Shown one piece after another: positions 24,897 to 33,867 of a stretch of DNA of 64,000 bases (within the stretch, counting starts at the first letter, position 1; the number at the start of each line of letters is the position of its first letter). Source of the stretch: Aurantimonas endophytica (GTDB lineage: Bacteria > Pseudomonadota > Alphaproteobacteria > Rhizobiales > Rhizobiaceae); assembly GCF_014196845.1 (NCBI RefSeq), contig NZ_JACIEM010000001.1:1178001-1242000 (forward strand), given 5' to 3'. A program made the position numbers and the translations under genes. Under the pieces are notes generated by a model. The model saw only the letters and a list, made by a program, of their open reading frames with translations. It searched no databases and was not told the origin of the DNA.

Positions 24897-25940
24897 TCAG
24901 CCGCGGCGTGCGAGATAGGCGCGCGCCAGATCGAGCGTGCCCTGCGTATAGGCGGTCCCGCAGCTCATCGCCGTCGGCGTCTCGGAATGGGAGGCGATCC
25001 AGGCGGTCAGGAGGATCCGGCGCAGCATGACGAAGACCGGCAGCATGGCTTCGTCCTCGGCCGTGACCGGCGCCGCTGTCCGGTAGCCCTCGATCCACGC
25101 AGTCTGCCAGCGCGACAGGTCCGGCGCGTCCTCGAGGAAGCTCACCGCGGCGGCGAAATCGTACATGAACCAGGACAGGCCACAGTCGTCGAAATCGATG
25201 ACGCCGAGCCGCTCGCCCTCGGCGAGGAGATTGGCGAGCCTCAGATCCGCATGGACGAGCCCGAAACGCTCCGGCCCCTTGCCATAGGCGGCGAGACGGG
25301 CCTCGAGATCATCGACGGTCCGCGACAGAAGAAGCCGCCCATCCGCGGTCAATCCCAGCCCGTCGCGCCAGTCCCCCCAATGCGGCGACGCGCCGACGGT
25401 CGTCTCGAAATCCCAGGTCTTGCGGGTGAAACCATCCGGCCGGATCCAGTTGCGACTGTGGGCATGCAGGCTGGCATTGACGACGCCGAGCCGGCGGAAC
25501 CAGGGCACGAGATCGCCGGCGGCATCGGGCTCCCGGCCGGCCATGAAGGTGAAGGCGACGACATGGCGCGTCTGCCCGCCGGACTGGAAGGCACCGAGCA
25601 ACGTACCATCCCGGCGCGGGATCGGCCGCGGCGTCTCCACCACCCCGTCGGCGCGCAGCGCCTCGATCCAGGCGAGTTCGGCGAGGATCTCGGGCGTGGT
25701 GTGGTAGCCCGGGCGCTGGACGCGGAGCACGGTCACCGACCCGTCAGCGGGGTTCTCGGCGGTGAAGGTGGCGTTCTCCGAAATCGTCAGCAGGCGCAGC
25801 TTCGAGGCTGCCGGCAATCCCCAGTGGGGAAGTTCGCCGCGCAGCCCGCCTTCGATCGCGGTCAGGAATTCCTCGTCGTACAGCGTCGTCATCTCACCGA
25901 CCGTCTCGCAAGGCTCGCACAGGGGACGCAGAAGCGCCAT
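24897..25940 (-). CDS. aminoglycoside phosphotransferase-fold small-molecule kinase
   Basis: The roughly 347-residue APH/choline-kinase-fold protein has the catalytic loop LVHADLRLANLL (H-x-D-x4-N) and the metal-binding IDFDDCG. Relatives include hydroxylysine kinase, homoserine kinase II and choline/ethanolamine kinases. Placed directly before an AGXT2L-type lyase, it probably phosphorylates the hydroxyl of an amino alcohol that the lyase then eliminates. The true start may be Met17 (25892), because homologous folds begin about there and neither ATG has a strong ribosome-binding site. A TGTTGG-N5-CAACATTT dyad lies about 50 nt upstream. An antibiotic-resistance role is unlikely in this context. 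Confidence 0.88.
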   Translation of the reverse strand: MALLRPLCEPCETVGEMTTLYDEEFLTAIEGGLRGELPHWGLPAASKLRLLTISENATFTAENPADGSVTVLRVQRPGYHTTPEILAELAWIEALRADGVVETPRPIPRRDGTLLGAFQSGGQTRHVVAFTFMAGREPDAAGDLVPWFRRLGVVNASLHAHSRNWIRPDGFTRKTWDFETTVGASPHWGDWRDGLGLTADGRLLLSRTVDDLEARLAAYGKGPERFGLVHADLRLANLLAEGERLGVIDFDDCGLSWFMYDFAAAVSFLEDAPDLSRWQTAWIEGYRTAAPVTAEDEAMLPVFVMLRRILLTAWIASHSETPTAMSCGTAYTQGTLDLARAYLARRG

Positions 25941-25987
25941 CGCCGCCCGAGCGCCAATGCAGGTGGCATCAGAATAGCAGGCTGAAT

Positions 25988-26006
25988 TGTTGGATGTCCA
26001 ACATTT
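25988..26006. promoter_or_regulatory. second copy of the dyad operator, before the kinase
   Basis: TGTTGG-N5-CAACATTT matches the copy in the transporter/SDR promoter at every specified position. Here the dyad extends as TGTTGGA-TG-TCCAACA. It lies between the DeoR-type gene's stop and the kinase start, fitting repression of the kinase/lyase pair. Confidence 0.72.
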
Positions 26007-26063
26007 CAGTCGTGCGGGGCGTGTGGATCGACAGTGGGCGGCGGCGCGCAGGCTTGCGGTGGG

Positions 26064-26906
26064 TCAGGGAGCGACAACGACTTCGGTGCCGGCACGAAGC
26101 AGGGCGGCCTTCAACGTGCCGTCGGCCGGACGGTCGGTAACGAGGTGGCCGATGTCCTTCCATGCGCCGAAACGGGCCGGAAAGATCCGCTCGAACTTGG
26201 AATGGTCGGCGACGACGATCGTGGCGGCGGCGCGCGCGATCATCGCGGCATAGATGGCCGCTGCCTCGATCAGCGCGTCGTTGGCGCCCTCCGTCGTCAG
26301 GCCGCTGGCCCCCAGGATCGCGACGTCGGCGGAGAAATCGGCGAGGAACGACTGCGTGTGGACGCCCACCGTGGCGCCTTCCGCCCCGAGATAGGTGCCC
26401 GGCGCCATCTGTATCGTGATCGTCGGATTACCGGCCATCACCGTGGCGACGCCGAATGAATGGGTGAAGACGACGAGATCGCGATGGTCGGCGGCGATGC
26501 GGCGGGCGGTATGGACGGTCGTCGCCCCGGAGCCGATCATCAGTACCTGGCCGGACTTCACCAGGCGGGAGGCAGCACGCGCGATGCGCTCGCGTTCGGG
26601 GACGAAGAGATGATGACGCTCGGTGACGTTCGGCTCCGAGCTCAGCCGTCGGACGGCACCACCATAGGTCCGGCTAAGCCGGCCGATCGCCGTCAGCTCG
26701 TCGAGGTCGCGCCGGATCGTCTCGGTCGAGACGGAAAGCAGCGCGGCGAGATCGGCGACCCGCAGGCTGGGGCCCTCCTCCAGCTCCGCCAGGATGCGAC
26801 TCTGGCGCGCGCTCTTCTTCAATCGCATGGGTTCGGCCGCATCGGGATCTTCCGCATCGCTCGTCGGCGCACCCTGCGAGAAGTCCCCGGCCGGATCAAC
26901 CGCCAT
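26064..26906 (-). CDS. DeoR/GlpR-family transcriptional repressor
   Basis: About 280 residues. A DeoR N-terminal helix-turn-helix (RQSRILAELEEGP, then VSTETIRRDLDEL and LSRTYGGAV) is followed by the DeoRC ligand-binding domain with IGSGATTVH and a late VVADHSKFER. Family members bind phosphorylated small molecules, which fits a pathway that begins with a kinase. The ATG one base after the DmpA-like stop is used; Met27 (26828) gives the more usual family N-terminus. It probably binds the two TGTTGG-N5-CAACATTT sites nearby. It is likely co-transcribed with the upstream peptidase gene. Confidence 0.92.
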   Translation of the reverse strand: MAVDPAGDFSQGAPTSDAEDPDAAEPMRLKKSARQSRILAELEEGPSLRVADLAALLSVSTETIRRDLDELTAIGRLSRTYGGAVRRLSSEPNVTERHHLFVPERERIARAASRLVKSGQVLMIGSGATTVHTARRIAADHRDLVVFTHSFGVATVMAGNPTITIQMAPGTYLGAEGATVGVHTQSFLADFSADVAILGASGLTTEGANDALIEAAAIYAAMIARAAATIVVADHSKFERIFPARFGAWKDIGHLVTDRPADGTLKAALLRAGTEVVVAP

Positions 26907-26907
26907 G

Positions 26908-27987
26908 CTACCGACGTAACGCATGCCGCAGCTGGTCATGATCAAGAGCGGCAACGAACCGGGCGTCCTTTCCAATCATCGGGCCGGCGGCGACCAGGGC
27001 GTTGAGAACCGCCTCCTCGACCGCCTCGACCGCCGCCATGAACAGCGGATCGAGGCCGTCGTGGGCCAGTGCGTCCAGGCGGAAGCGCGCCGGCTCCGGC
27101 AGGCAGCCGGGATCGTTGGCGGTCGAGAAGGCGAGGAAGAGGTCGCCGGAATTGTTTCCCGACGGCGTCCCGCCGCGCCCGATGCCGATGGCCGCCCTGC
27201 GTGCCAGTCGCTCGAGCTGGATGGAGAGCAGCGGCGCGTCGGTCGCCAGCACGACGATTATCGAGCCCCGCTCGGCCGCAAACAGGCGATGCTCCGGCAT
27301 CTCGAGGCCGACGGGATGGCCGCAGACCGTCAGCCAGGGGCGCAAGCCGTGATTGGCCTGGACCAGCGCTCCCACCGTGAACGCCTCGCCGTCGACGTCG
27401 ACGCGGCGCGACGCCGTGCCGGTGCCCGCCTTGAACTCGTAGGCGATCATCCCCGTGCCGCCGCCGACCGAACCCTCTGCGACGGCGCCCGTGGACGCCT
27501 GCTCGATCGCCTGGCGCACATGGTCCTCGCCGACGTGGAAACCCTCGATGTCGTTGAGATAGCCGTCATAGGTCTCGGCGACGACCGGGAGGACCCAGAG
27601 CCCCCTGCGGATCCGGCTCGGAAACGCCGACACCATGTACCGCGCCGTCGCGTGGTGGGCGATGCCGAGCGACAGGGTGTTGGTGAGGCAGATCGGCCCG
27701 GTGAACCAGCCGGCCTCCCTGATCCAGTGCGTGCCGGTCATTTCGCCGTTGCCGTTCATCGCCATGAAACCGGCCCAGACCGGATGGAGCAGGTCCGCCG
27801 GGAGGCGCGGCAGGATGGCGGTCACCCCGGTGCGCACGCACGGTTCCTCGCCGAGGATTGTCGTCATCCCCACCGAAACGCCCCTCACGTCGGTGATCGC
27901 ATTGAGCGGCCCGGGCTCGCCCGGCATCGCAAGCCCGAGGTCCCTCGCCCTTGCACCGGACGACTGCGCTCCCCTGCTGTCAGCCAT
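26908..27987 (-). CDS. P1-family aminopeptidase/amidase, DmpA-like
   Basis: This 359-residue Ntn-hydrolase of peptidase family P1 (DmpA, BapA) begins at an ATG with a strong GAGGGGAGGG site. It shows ITDVRGVSVG near the N-terminus, an internal GSVGGGTGM stretch, and the self-cleavage/nucleophile region SGNNSGDLF, where Ser becomes the N-terminal nucleophile of the small chain. Members remove N-terminal residues from peptides, amides and esters, sometimes with D- or beta-amino acids. Located upstream of the DeoR-type gene, it may release the amino alcohol or amine from an imported amide conjugate; that is inference. Confidence 0.9.
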   Translation of the reverse strand: MADSRGAQSSGARARDLGLAMPGEPGPLNAITDVRGVSVGMTTILGEEPCVRTGVTAILPRLPADLLHPVWAGFMAMNGNGEMTGTHWIREAGWFTGPICLTNTLSLGIAHHATARYMVSAFPSRIRRGLWVLPVVAETYDGYLNDIEGFHVGEDHVRQAIEQASTGAVAEGSVGGGTGMIAYEFKAGTGTASRRVDVDGEAFTVGALVQANHGLRPWLTVCGHPVGLEMPEHRLFAAERGSIIVVLATDAPLLSIQLERLARRAAIGIGRGGTPSGNNSGDLFLAFSTANDPGCLPEPARFRLDALAHDGLDPLFMAAVEAVEEAVLNALVAAGPMIGKDARFVAALDHDQLRHALRR

Positions 27988-28493
27988 CCCGGAACCCTCC
28001 CCTCGGTGCGATAATCGTCCCCCAGGCAACATAGACCCGATTGCGGGCGGCAGGTGATTCGATGCCACCACTCCGGCGCTGCGGCAGCGTGAAGCCGGTG
28101 ACGCCCTCCGCCCGACATCGCCGAACATCAAGATGGCTCATGTTTACAGGGGTTGCCCGCCGATTTCCTGCCGGACCGTTCATCAGTCGCGGCATGCCGC
28201 TGGCCGGCGATAGCCCACCGTCAACGTGGCGCCCGGCGGAGCGCGACGTCATTCTCTATGAGCGGCGCACGAGCGACCGCCTCGGGTAACGATCGGTGAT
28301 CGCTGCCGGTGCACACAGGTTTATGGTGGGCCCAGAGGCTACCGGGGCGGAATCGAGACGCTGAAACACGCGACTGAGCGCCGGCGGGATCGCGGCGAAG
28401 AGGGTCATCGGCTGAATCCTCAGATGGCCCGCCGAGGCTGACCGGCGACGGTCGACGGCAGCATCTCCGGGCAGCGCGACTGTTGGCAGTGCC
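27988..28493. other. 506-bp intergenic stretch, no supported gene
   Basis: This is the upstream side of the DmpA-like gene and the downstream side of the DUF2267 gene, both on the minus strand. Short open frames here have no recognisable domain. It must hold the promoter for the dmpA-deoR pair, but I saw no third copy of the TGTTGG-N5-CAACATTT dyad. Confidence 0.5.
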
Positions 28494-28928
28494 TCAATGG
28501 GAAGGCCACAAGCCTTGCAGCGACTTGCGCAATTCGCCGCGCACCTGGCGCGCCTCCCCTGGCGAGATGTGCTTGTCGATCAGGCGAAAGACGGCGGCGA
28601 CGGCCTTGTCCGGATCCCCCAATGCCTCGTTGCCGAATTCCTTCTCGACGCGCATCGTGAAGTCGTCCTTCGATCGATCGGTGACCTGCCAGATGAGGGA
28701 AGGCCGCCAGTTCTCGAACAGCATGCCGCGGATCAGCATAGGCAGCTGCGCGGAAAGATCCGCCACTTCCTCGAGGGTAAGCCAGTCCCGCAAAGCATGC
28801 AGAACGGCGCGCAGAAGCCGATAGGTGTTCCTTTCACTCGTCCAGCCGAGGTCCTCCGAGAGTTCGTTGACCCAATGCTGGGCCTGCTGAGCGCTCTGGG
28901 TGAAGGTGCTGATCGTTGTGTGGCTCAT
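28494..28928 (-). CDS. DUF2267 family protein
   Basis: The 144-residue soluble protein matches the DUF2267 pattern: an early HWVNELSEDLGW segment, then YRLLRAVLHALRDWLTLEEVADLSAQLP, and a PxLIRGMLFENW motif. Function is not established; such genes often sit beside universal stress and small heat-shock genes, as here. It is divergent from the universal stress protein gene across a 254-bp gap that should contain both promoters. Confidence 0.88.
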   Translation of the reverse strand: MSHTTISTFTQSAQQAQHWVNELSEDLGWTSERNTYRLLRAVLHALRDWLTLEEVADLSAQLPMLIRGMLFENWRPSLIWQVTDRSKDDFTMRVEKEFGNEALGDPDKAVAAVFRLIDKHISPGEARQVRGELRKSLQGLWPSH

Positions 28929-29182
28929 GGAGCTGGATCCGCGGTTGGAGAAGAGAAGGGAACAACGTCAGCTACGGACGAGGCGGACACATTGAGCCAG
29001 ATCAACCAACAGGGCTTGTGTCGGCATCGCCGCCGCGTGTTCGCCCGCGGTCCTCTACCGCTCCAAGGGGCGCATCTCGAACTGGCGCGCAGCTTTGATC
29101 TGACGCAATGCCCTCGCTCGAGGATCTTCCTAGTTGATGACAGACGGGCCAGATGGTCCATGCGATGCGCGGGAGATGGAAG

Positions 29183-30019
29183 ATGCGTTTCAGGACGATG
29201 CTTTGCGTCATCGGTTCGGACAGCCCGGACCGCGACCTCGAGGCCGCGCTTCGCTTGTGCGAACAGAACGGCTCGCACCTTTCGGTCCTTCTCATCGGCA
29301 TCGAGCCTTCGCCGCCTGTGGCGGAATATGCCGCGGTCGCGGAATCCTGGGTGCTGGAGCGGCAGGAGGCGGCGAAGGCGCTCGCCAAGGGCGCGGACGC
29401 CGTCAGAGCGGTTCTTGCGAAAAGCGATATTTCCGCCGACCTCGACTGCCGCCTCGCCGAACAGGCCGCCGTCGCCTCGGAGGTCGGACGCCACGCCCTC
29501 TATTCCGATCTCGTCTTCGTCGGCCCCGAACTCGCGCAATCGGGCGAGCGCCTGAAGGCCGCGACGCTGAAAGGCGCCCTCTTCGAAGCCCAGCGACCAC
29601 TTCTCATGGCGCCGCAGAATGGCAACGCGACGCTGCAGCCACGGCGCGTCCTCGTGGCCTGGTCGTCCCACCCGGAGGCGGCGCGGGCCGTGCGGGAGGG
29701 AATCGAGATTCTCGCCGCCGCCGAGATGGTGCATGTCACGATGGTCGACCCGCGCGCCAGCGAATGGGGAGACGGCCCTGAGCCAGGAGCAGACATCGCC
29801 GCCTACCTGGCCCGCCACGGCGCCAAGGTCACGGTGGACCGGCTGCCCAGCGGCGGCAATGCGGTGGCGGACGTGCTGCGCCAGCACGCCACGGATATCG
29901 ACGCGGACATGATCATGATGGGCGCCTACGGCCACTCCCGCTTACGCGAATGGATATTCGGCGGCGTCACGCGCTCCGTGACCGAATCTCCGCCGCTTTC
30001 GCTGTTTCTCGGACGATAG
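29183..30019 (+). CDS. universal stress protein, tandem UspA domains
   Basis: The 278-residue protein has two UspA-like domains. The C-terminal one (about 150-278) keeps the nucleotide-binding signature GAYGHSRLREWIFGG (G-x2-G-x9-G[ST]-like). The N-terminal one starts MRFRTMLCVIGSDSPDRD. The ATG was chosen because GGGAG lies close upstream; earlier in-frame starts lack a site. Its physiological trigger is unknown, but the neighbours (DUF2267, MgtC, Hsp20) suggest a stress group. Confidence 0.92.
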   Translation: MRFRTMLCVIGSDSPDRDLEAALRLCEQNGSHLSVLLIGIEPSPPVAEYAAVAESWVLERQEAAKALAKGADAVRAVLAKSDISADLDCRLAEQAAVASEVGRHALYSDLVFVGPELAQSGERLKAATLKGALFEAQRPLLMAPQNGNATLQPRRVLVAWSSHPEAARAVREGIEILAAAEMVHVTMVDPRASEWGDGPEPGADIAAYLARHGAKVTVDRLPSGGNAVADVLRQHATDIDADMIMMGAYGHSRLREWIFGGVTRSVTESPPLSLFLGR

Positions 30020-30178
30020 GTCCGGCCGTGGTGCCCCATGCCGCTGACGTCTTCACGTGTTGCCGCTGGCCGCCTGCCTCCTCGCCGGACGCGGCGGTGA
30101 CGCGGGGGCGCGTCCGCCGTCCGGGTTTTCGTCGCTGGAGACGATGCCAGGCTGAGCCGAAGGCTCGCGCTCCGCAAT

Positions 30179-31432
30179 ATGGACGACACTGATCTCCTCA
30201 TCCGGTTGGGCGTTGCGCTGTCGATCGGCCTGCTGGTCGGCCTCGAGCGGGGCTGGCAGACGCGCGACGAGACCCGCCACAGGCGGGCGGCCGGTCTGCG
30301 CACCTTCGCGCTCTCCGGGCTGCTCGGCGGGGTCAGCGGCACCATCGCGGCGGCCCTTGCGACACCGTTGCTGATTGGTTTCGTGTTCATCGGCTACGCG
30401 GCGGCGTTCAGTGCCTTTCACTGGCTCGGGGCCAGGACGACCGGCAATTTCTCCGCCACCACCGTCGTTTCGGGCCTCCTGACGTTCCTCCTCGGCGCCT
30501 TCGTCATCGAGGGCTCGATCCCGGCAGCAATCGCGGCGGCCGTCGCGATGACGGTTCTGCTCGCACTCCGTGAGCCGCTGCATCGATGGGTTGGAATGCT
30601 GAGCTGGGCTGAGATCCGGGCGATCCTGACCCTGCTGGCAATGACCTTCCTGCTGCTGCCCGTCCTGCCGAACCACCCGATCGACCCGTGGAACGCGATA
30701 AACCCATCGCGGATATGGGTGATGGCGATCTTCATCGCTGCCCTCTCCTTCGGCGGCTATGTGGCGGTGCGCGCCCTTGGAGACCGGATGGGGGTCCTCG
30801 TCGCCGCCATCGCCGGCGGCATGGCCTCCTCGACTGCGACCACCGTCACCCTCGCCAAACTCGGGCGCCAGCAATCCGAGGCGGCTCTCCTCCTGTCGGC
30901 GGGGATCCTCGCGGCGGGAGGGGTCATGGTGCTGCGCGTCGGGCTCGTTGCCGCCGCCCTCAACCCTCCGTTCGCTCTTGAGCTGATGCCCGTCCTTGCA
31001 GCGTTGGGGCTCGTCCTGGCATCCTGCAGCGCCATCCTGTTCTTCCGGAACGGCACGGCTGCCAAGCCGGCGCTCACGCTGAGGAACCCGCTGCAGCTTG
31101 CGGCTGCAATCAAGATGGCTGCCCTCATCGCGGTGATCCTGGCGGCCAGCGTGATCCTGCGGCAGCTGTTCGGCGATGCGGGGCTCTTGTCACTGGCAGC
31201 GATCTCGGGACTCGCGGATGTCGACGCGATCACGGTCTCCATGGCAGAGCTCGCCCGCGAGCCGGCGGCGCGCGACGCAGCGGCGAAGGCCATCACCCTC
31301 GCAGTCTTCGTCAACACTGGCGTCAAGGCCGCGCTGGCGGCTTGGCTCGGTGGAAAACCGATCGGATTCCCGGTGCTGGCGGCGAGCGTGCTCGGCGTCT
31401 GCGCCGGAGCCATCGCCTACGTCGCCGTGTAG
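30179..31432 (+). CDS. MgtC/SapB family membrane protein with DUF4010 domain
   Basis: The 417-residue protein has about 10-12 hydrophobic segments. The N-terminal MgtC-like domain shows LSIGLLVGLERGWQ (residues 14-27) and RTFALSGLLGG. The C-terminal DUF4010 domain includes GGMASSTATTVTLAKL and ISGLADVDAITVSMA. MgtC proteins are linked to growth at low magnesium and to regulation of ATP synthase; the DUF4010 type is poorly studied. It lies 159 nt after the stress protein on the same strand. Confidence 0.9.
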   Translation: MDDTDLLIRLGVALSIGLLVGLERGWQTRDETRHRRAAGLRTFALSGLLGGVSGTIAAALATPLLIGFVFIGYAAAFSAFHWLGARTTGNFSATTVVSGLLTFLLGAFVIEGSIPAAIAAAVAMTVLLALREPLHRWVGMLSWAEIRAILTLLAMTFLLLPVLPNHPIDPWNAINPSRIWVMAIFIAALSFGGYVAVRALGDRMGVLVAAIAGGMASSTATTVTLAKLGRQQSEAALLLSAGILAAGGVMVLRVGLVAAALNPPFALELMPVLAALGLVLASCSAILFFRNGTAAKPALTLRNPLQLAAAIKMAALIAVILAASVILRQLFGDAGLLSLAAISGLADVDAITVSMAELAREPAARDAAAKAITLAVFVNTGVKAALAAWLGGKPIGFPVLAASVLGVCAGAIAYVAV

Positions 31433-31508
31433 GAGCAGCCAGGGACGCAGGCGCCTCAGTTCCGCGGGGATTCGCCGCCCCGGCGGCAGCTGCCGGCAGG
31501 CGCCGCCA

Positions 31509-31937
31509 TCAGACGTCACCTGCCGATGCGTGACCGGATCCACCGGGCTTGACCTTGATCTTCTTTTCCTCGGCCCTGGAGTCGGCGGTCTTCGGCAGCC
31601 GGACGGCAAGGACCCCCTTCGCGAAGTTCGCATCGATCGCGTCGCGATCGACACCCTGCGGTGGCGGGAAGGACCGGCCGAAGGAGCCGTAACGACGCTC
31701 GGACTGATAGTAATCCTTGTGGCGCCCTTCCTTCTCTTCCTTCTTCTCGCCGGTGCTGGTCGGCATCCCGTTGGAGAGCTTGACCTCGACATCCTTCTCG
31801 TCGAGCCCCGGCTCCGCCGTGATCTCGCACTCGTCATCCTTCTCGGCGACGTCGACCGCTGGCATCCCGCCCCCGAAGACGGTGTGGAACAGCCGGGTGC
31901 TCGCGACCCTGGCTCCGCCGCGGCCAGCGGCGCCCAT
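31509..31937 (-). CDS. Hsp20/alpha-crystallin small heat-shock protein, divergent
   Basis: About 142 residues. The alpha-crystallin domain is recognisable in PAVDVAEKDDECEITAE, YYQSERRYGSFGRSF and FAKGVLAVRLPKT. Three features look degraded: the region before PAVDV is only about 25 residues (relatives have about 45, with a LFDDVFRGF segment); the usual AELPGLDEKD reads AEPGLDEKD; and the beta-strand DGVLTIRGEKK reads NGMPTSTGEKK. It may be a divergent chaperone or a gene in early decay. There is no obvious in-frame stop. Confidence 0.7.
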   Translation of the reverse strand: MGAAGRGGARVASTRLFHTVFGGGMPAVDVAEKDDECEITAEPGLDEKDVEVKLSNGMPTSTGEKKEEKEGRHKDYYQSERRYGSFGRSFPPPQGVDRDAIDANFAKGVLAVRLPKTADSRAEEKKIKVKPGGSGHASAGDV

Positions 31938-32122
31938 ACCGGATTGAGGCAGGTCAAGGCGGGCGGCGTCTCAAGCGGTAGAGCTGAAGCCATGTCCGAA
32001 AGTCCGGTCCTTGCCATGCAGGAGGTCACGGTTTGGCTCGCTGGTCGCCGCCCCCGGCACCTATGTCTTCCAGCCGTGACGACTTCGCTTCCGCCCGAGA
32101 TTACCTGCGAAAGGACCGACCC

Positions 32123-33736
32123 ATGGGTCACCCCCGCCTGACGTTTCACGGAGCCGCCAAGGCGGTCACCGGGTCCTGCTTTCGACTTGAAACCGATCAC
32201 GGCCAGATCCTGATCGATTGCGGCCTCTTTCAGGGATCGAAAACCGAGAAGGAGCTGAACCACCGGCCCTTTCCCTTCGAGCCGGAAAGCATCGCCGCCG
32301 TCATCCTCAGCCATGCCCATATCGACCACTCGGGCCTGCTGCCAAAACTGGTTCACCAAGGATTTTCCGGCCCGATCCATGCCACGCCGGCCACTGCCGA
32401 CCTGGCCGGAGTGATGCTGCCCGACAGCGCGCATATCCAGGAAATCGAGGTGGAACAGTTCAACCGCCGGGCCGCCCGACGCAATCGGGGCAAGGTCTCC
32501 CCCATCTATACCAGCCGCGACGCAGAAGCCTGCCTCGCGCTCTTTCGCCCGCAGCCCTACGATACGTGGTTTCTGGTGCTGCCGGGCCTGCGGGCGCGGT
32601 TCTGGAACGCCGGGCATCTTCTGGGTTCCGCCTCCATCGAAATCGAAGTGGACCAGGCAGTTTCGACCCGGATGCGCATTCTGTTCTCGGCTGACATCGG
32701 TCCCGACTACAAGTTGATGCACCCCGACCCCGAAGGTCCGAGCGGCGTTGATTACCTGATATGCGAGTCCACCTATGGCGATCGCGACCGGATCGATGCC
32801 ACCGCCGACCACCGCCGCACGCTCTTGTGCGACGAGGTGCGCGCGGCGATGCACCCCGACGGCGCGCTGCTGATCCCCTCCTTCGCGGTCGAGCGGGCAC
32901 AGGAACTGATCAGCGATCTCGGCCGGCTGATGGCAGAAGGCGCACTACCGACAATTCCGATCTACGTCGACAGTCCGCTTGCGACGAAGGCGACCCGCGT
33001 ATTCGCCGAGCACCACCGGGATCTCGAGGAAGGGGCGGTTCTGATGAAGGGGCTGAATTCGCCGCATTTGCACTTCACCGAGTCCCAGGAAGAGAGCATG
33101 GCTCTCGACCGGCTGCGGGGGTTCCATGTCATCATCGCCGCTTCCGGTATGTGCGAGGCAGGAAGAATCCGCCATCGCCTGAAAAACTGGCTGAGCCGCG
33201 AAGAGGCCACGGTGCTTTTCACCGGCTTCCAGGCCGTGGGCACACTCGGCCGCATCCTGCGGGACGGCGCCAAATCCGTCAGGATACAGGGCGAGGATTT
33301 TCCTGTACGCGCTCGGATCAGGTCGCTGGATCTCTATTCCGGACACGCCGACGGCACCGAGTTGCAGGAATGGGTCAAGGCCCGGCTGCCGATCCGCCAT
33401 GATGTCTTTCTGGTGCATGGCGAGGAGGCCGCCATGGAAGGTCTTGCCGTCCGTTTCAAAGATATCGTCGAGCCCGCCCATGTGCTGCGACCCGAACTGG
33501 ACGAAAGCTTTGAGCTGACGCCAATGGGGAGCCGGAGGCTCGACAGGACGGCGCCTCCGAGGATACCGCCCGAGAAAGTCGCGCGAATGGATTGGCACAA
33601 CGACGTGTCGCGTCTGATGCTTGATATCAACGACGCTCTGCGAGCCCGTCCGGACGAAGCGACCCGCAACGTTCTGATCCGGCGGCTGCGCCGGGCCCTT
33701 GAGCGCGAAGAAGGGGTGCCTCAGCGGACAAGCTGA
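32123..33736 (+). CDS. metallo-beta-lactamase-fold beta-CASP RNA-processing-type protein
   Basis: The 537-residue protein has the metal site SHAHIDHSG (His64, His66, Asp68, His69), later NAGHLLGSA and SADIGPDYK. The beta-CASP and RMMBL parts follow, with SFAVERAQEL, a YVDSPLA strand, ASGMCEAGRIRHRL and LYSGHADG. This is the CPSF73-like group of predicted exo/endoribonucleases. An AAGGA site precedes the ATG. A role in RNA turnover is known for the family; no local gene tells more. Confidence 0.92.
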   Translation: MGHPRLTFHGAAKAVTGSCFRLETDHGQILIDCGLFQGSKTEKELNHRPFPFEPESIAAVILSHAHIDHSGLLPKLVHQGFSGPIHATPATADLAGVMLPDSAHIQEIEVEQFNRRAARRNRGKVSPIYTSRDAEACLALFRPQPYDTWFLVLPGLRARFWNAGHLLGSASIEIEVDQAVSTRMRILFSADIGPDYKLMHPDPEGPSGVDYLICESTYGDRDRIDATADHRRTLLCDEVRAAMHPDGALLIPSFAVERAQELISDLGRLMAEGALPTIPIYVDSPLATKATRVFAEHHRDLEEGAVLMKGLNSPHLHFTESQEESMALDRLRGFHVIIAASGMCEAGRIRHRLKNWLSREEATVLFTGFQAVGTLGRILRDGAKSVRIQGEDFPVRARIRSLDLYSGHADGTELQEWVKARLPIRHDVFLVHGEEAAMEGLAVRFKDIVEPAHVLRPELDESFELTPMGSRRLDRTAPPRIPPEKVARMDWHNDVSRLMLDINDALRARPDEATRNVLIRRLRRALEREEGVPQRTS

Positions 33737-33867
33737 TCAAAGTCGCTGGAGTCAATGAATGAGCGCCTCATCTGAGATATCCGGCGGTCGTGTTGGAGGA
33801 CATCGGGACGTTGGGAACGCTGCCATCGCCTCCCATAGGCGCCACCGAAGTCCTGAAGCGGCAGGAG

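Noticed and set aside
24897-25940. Reading the APH-fold kinase as an antibiotic-resistance gene.
   Set aside because: Its neighbours and operator point to metabolism; the fold alone does not indicate resistance.
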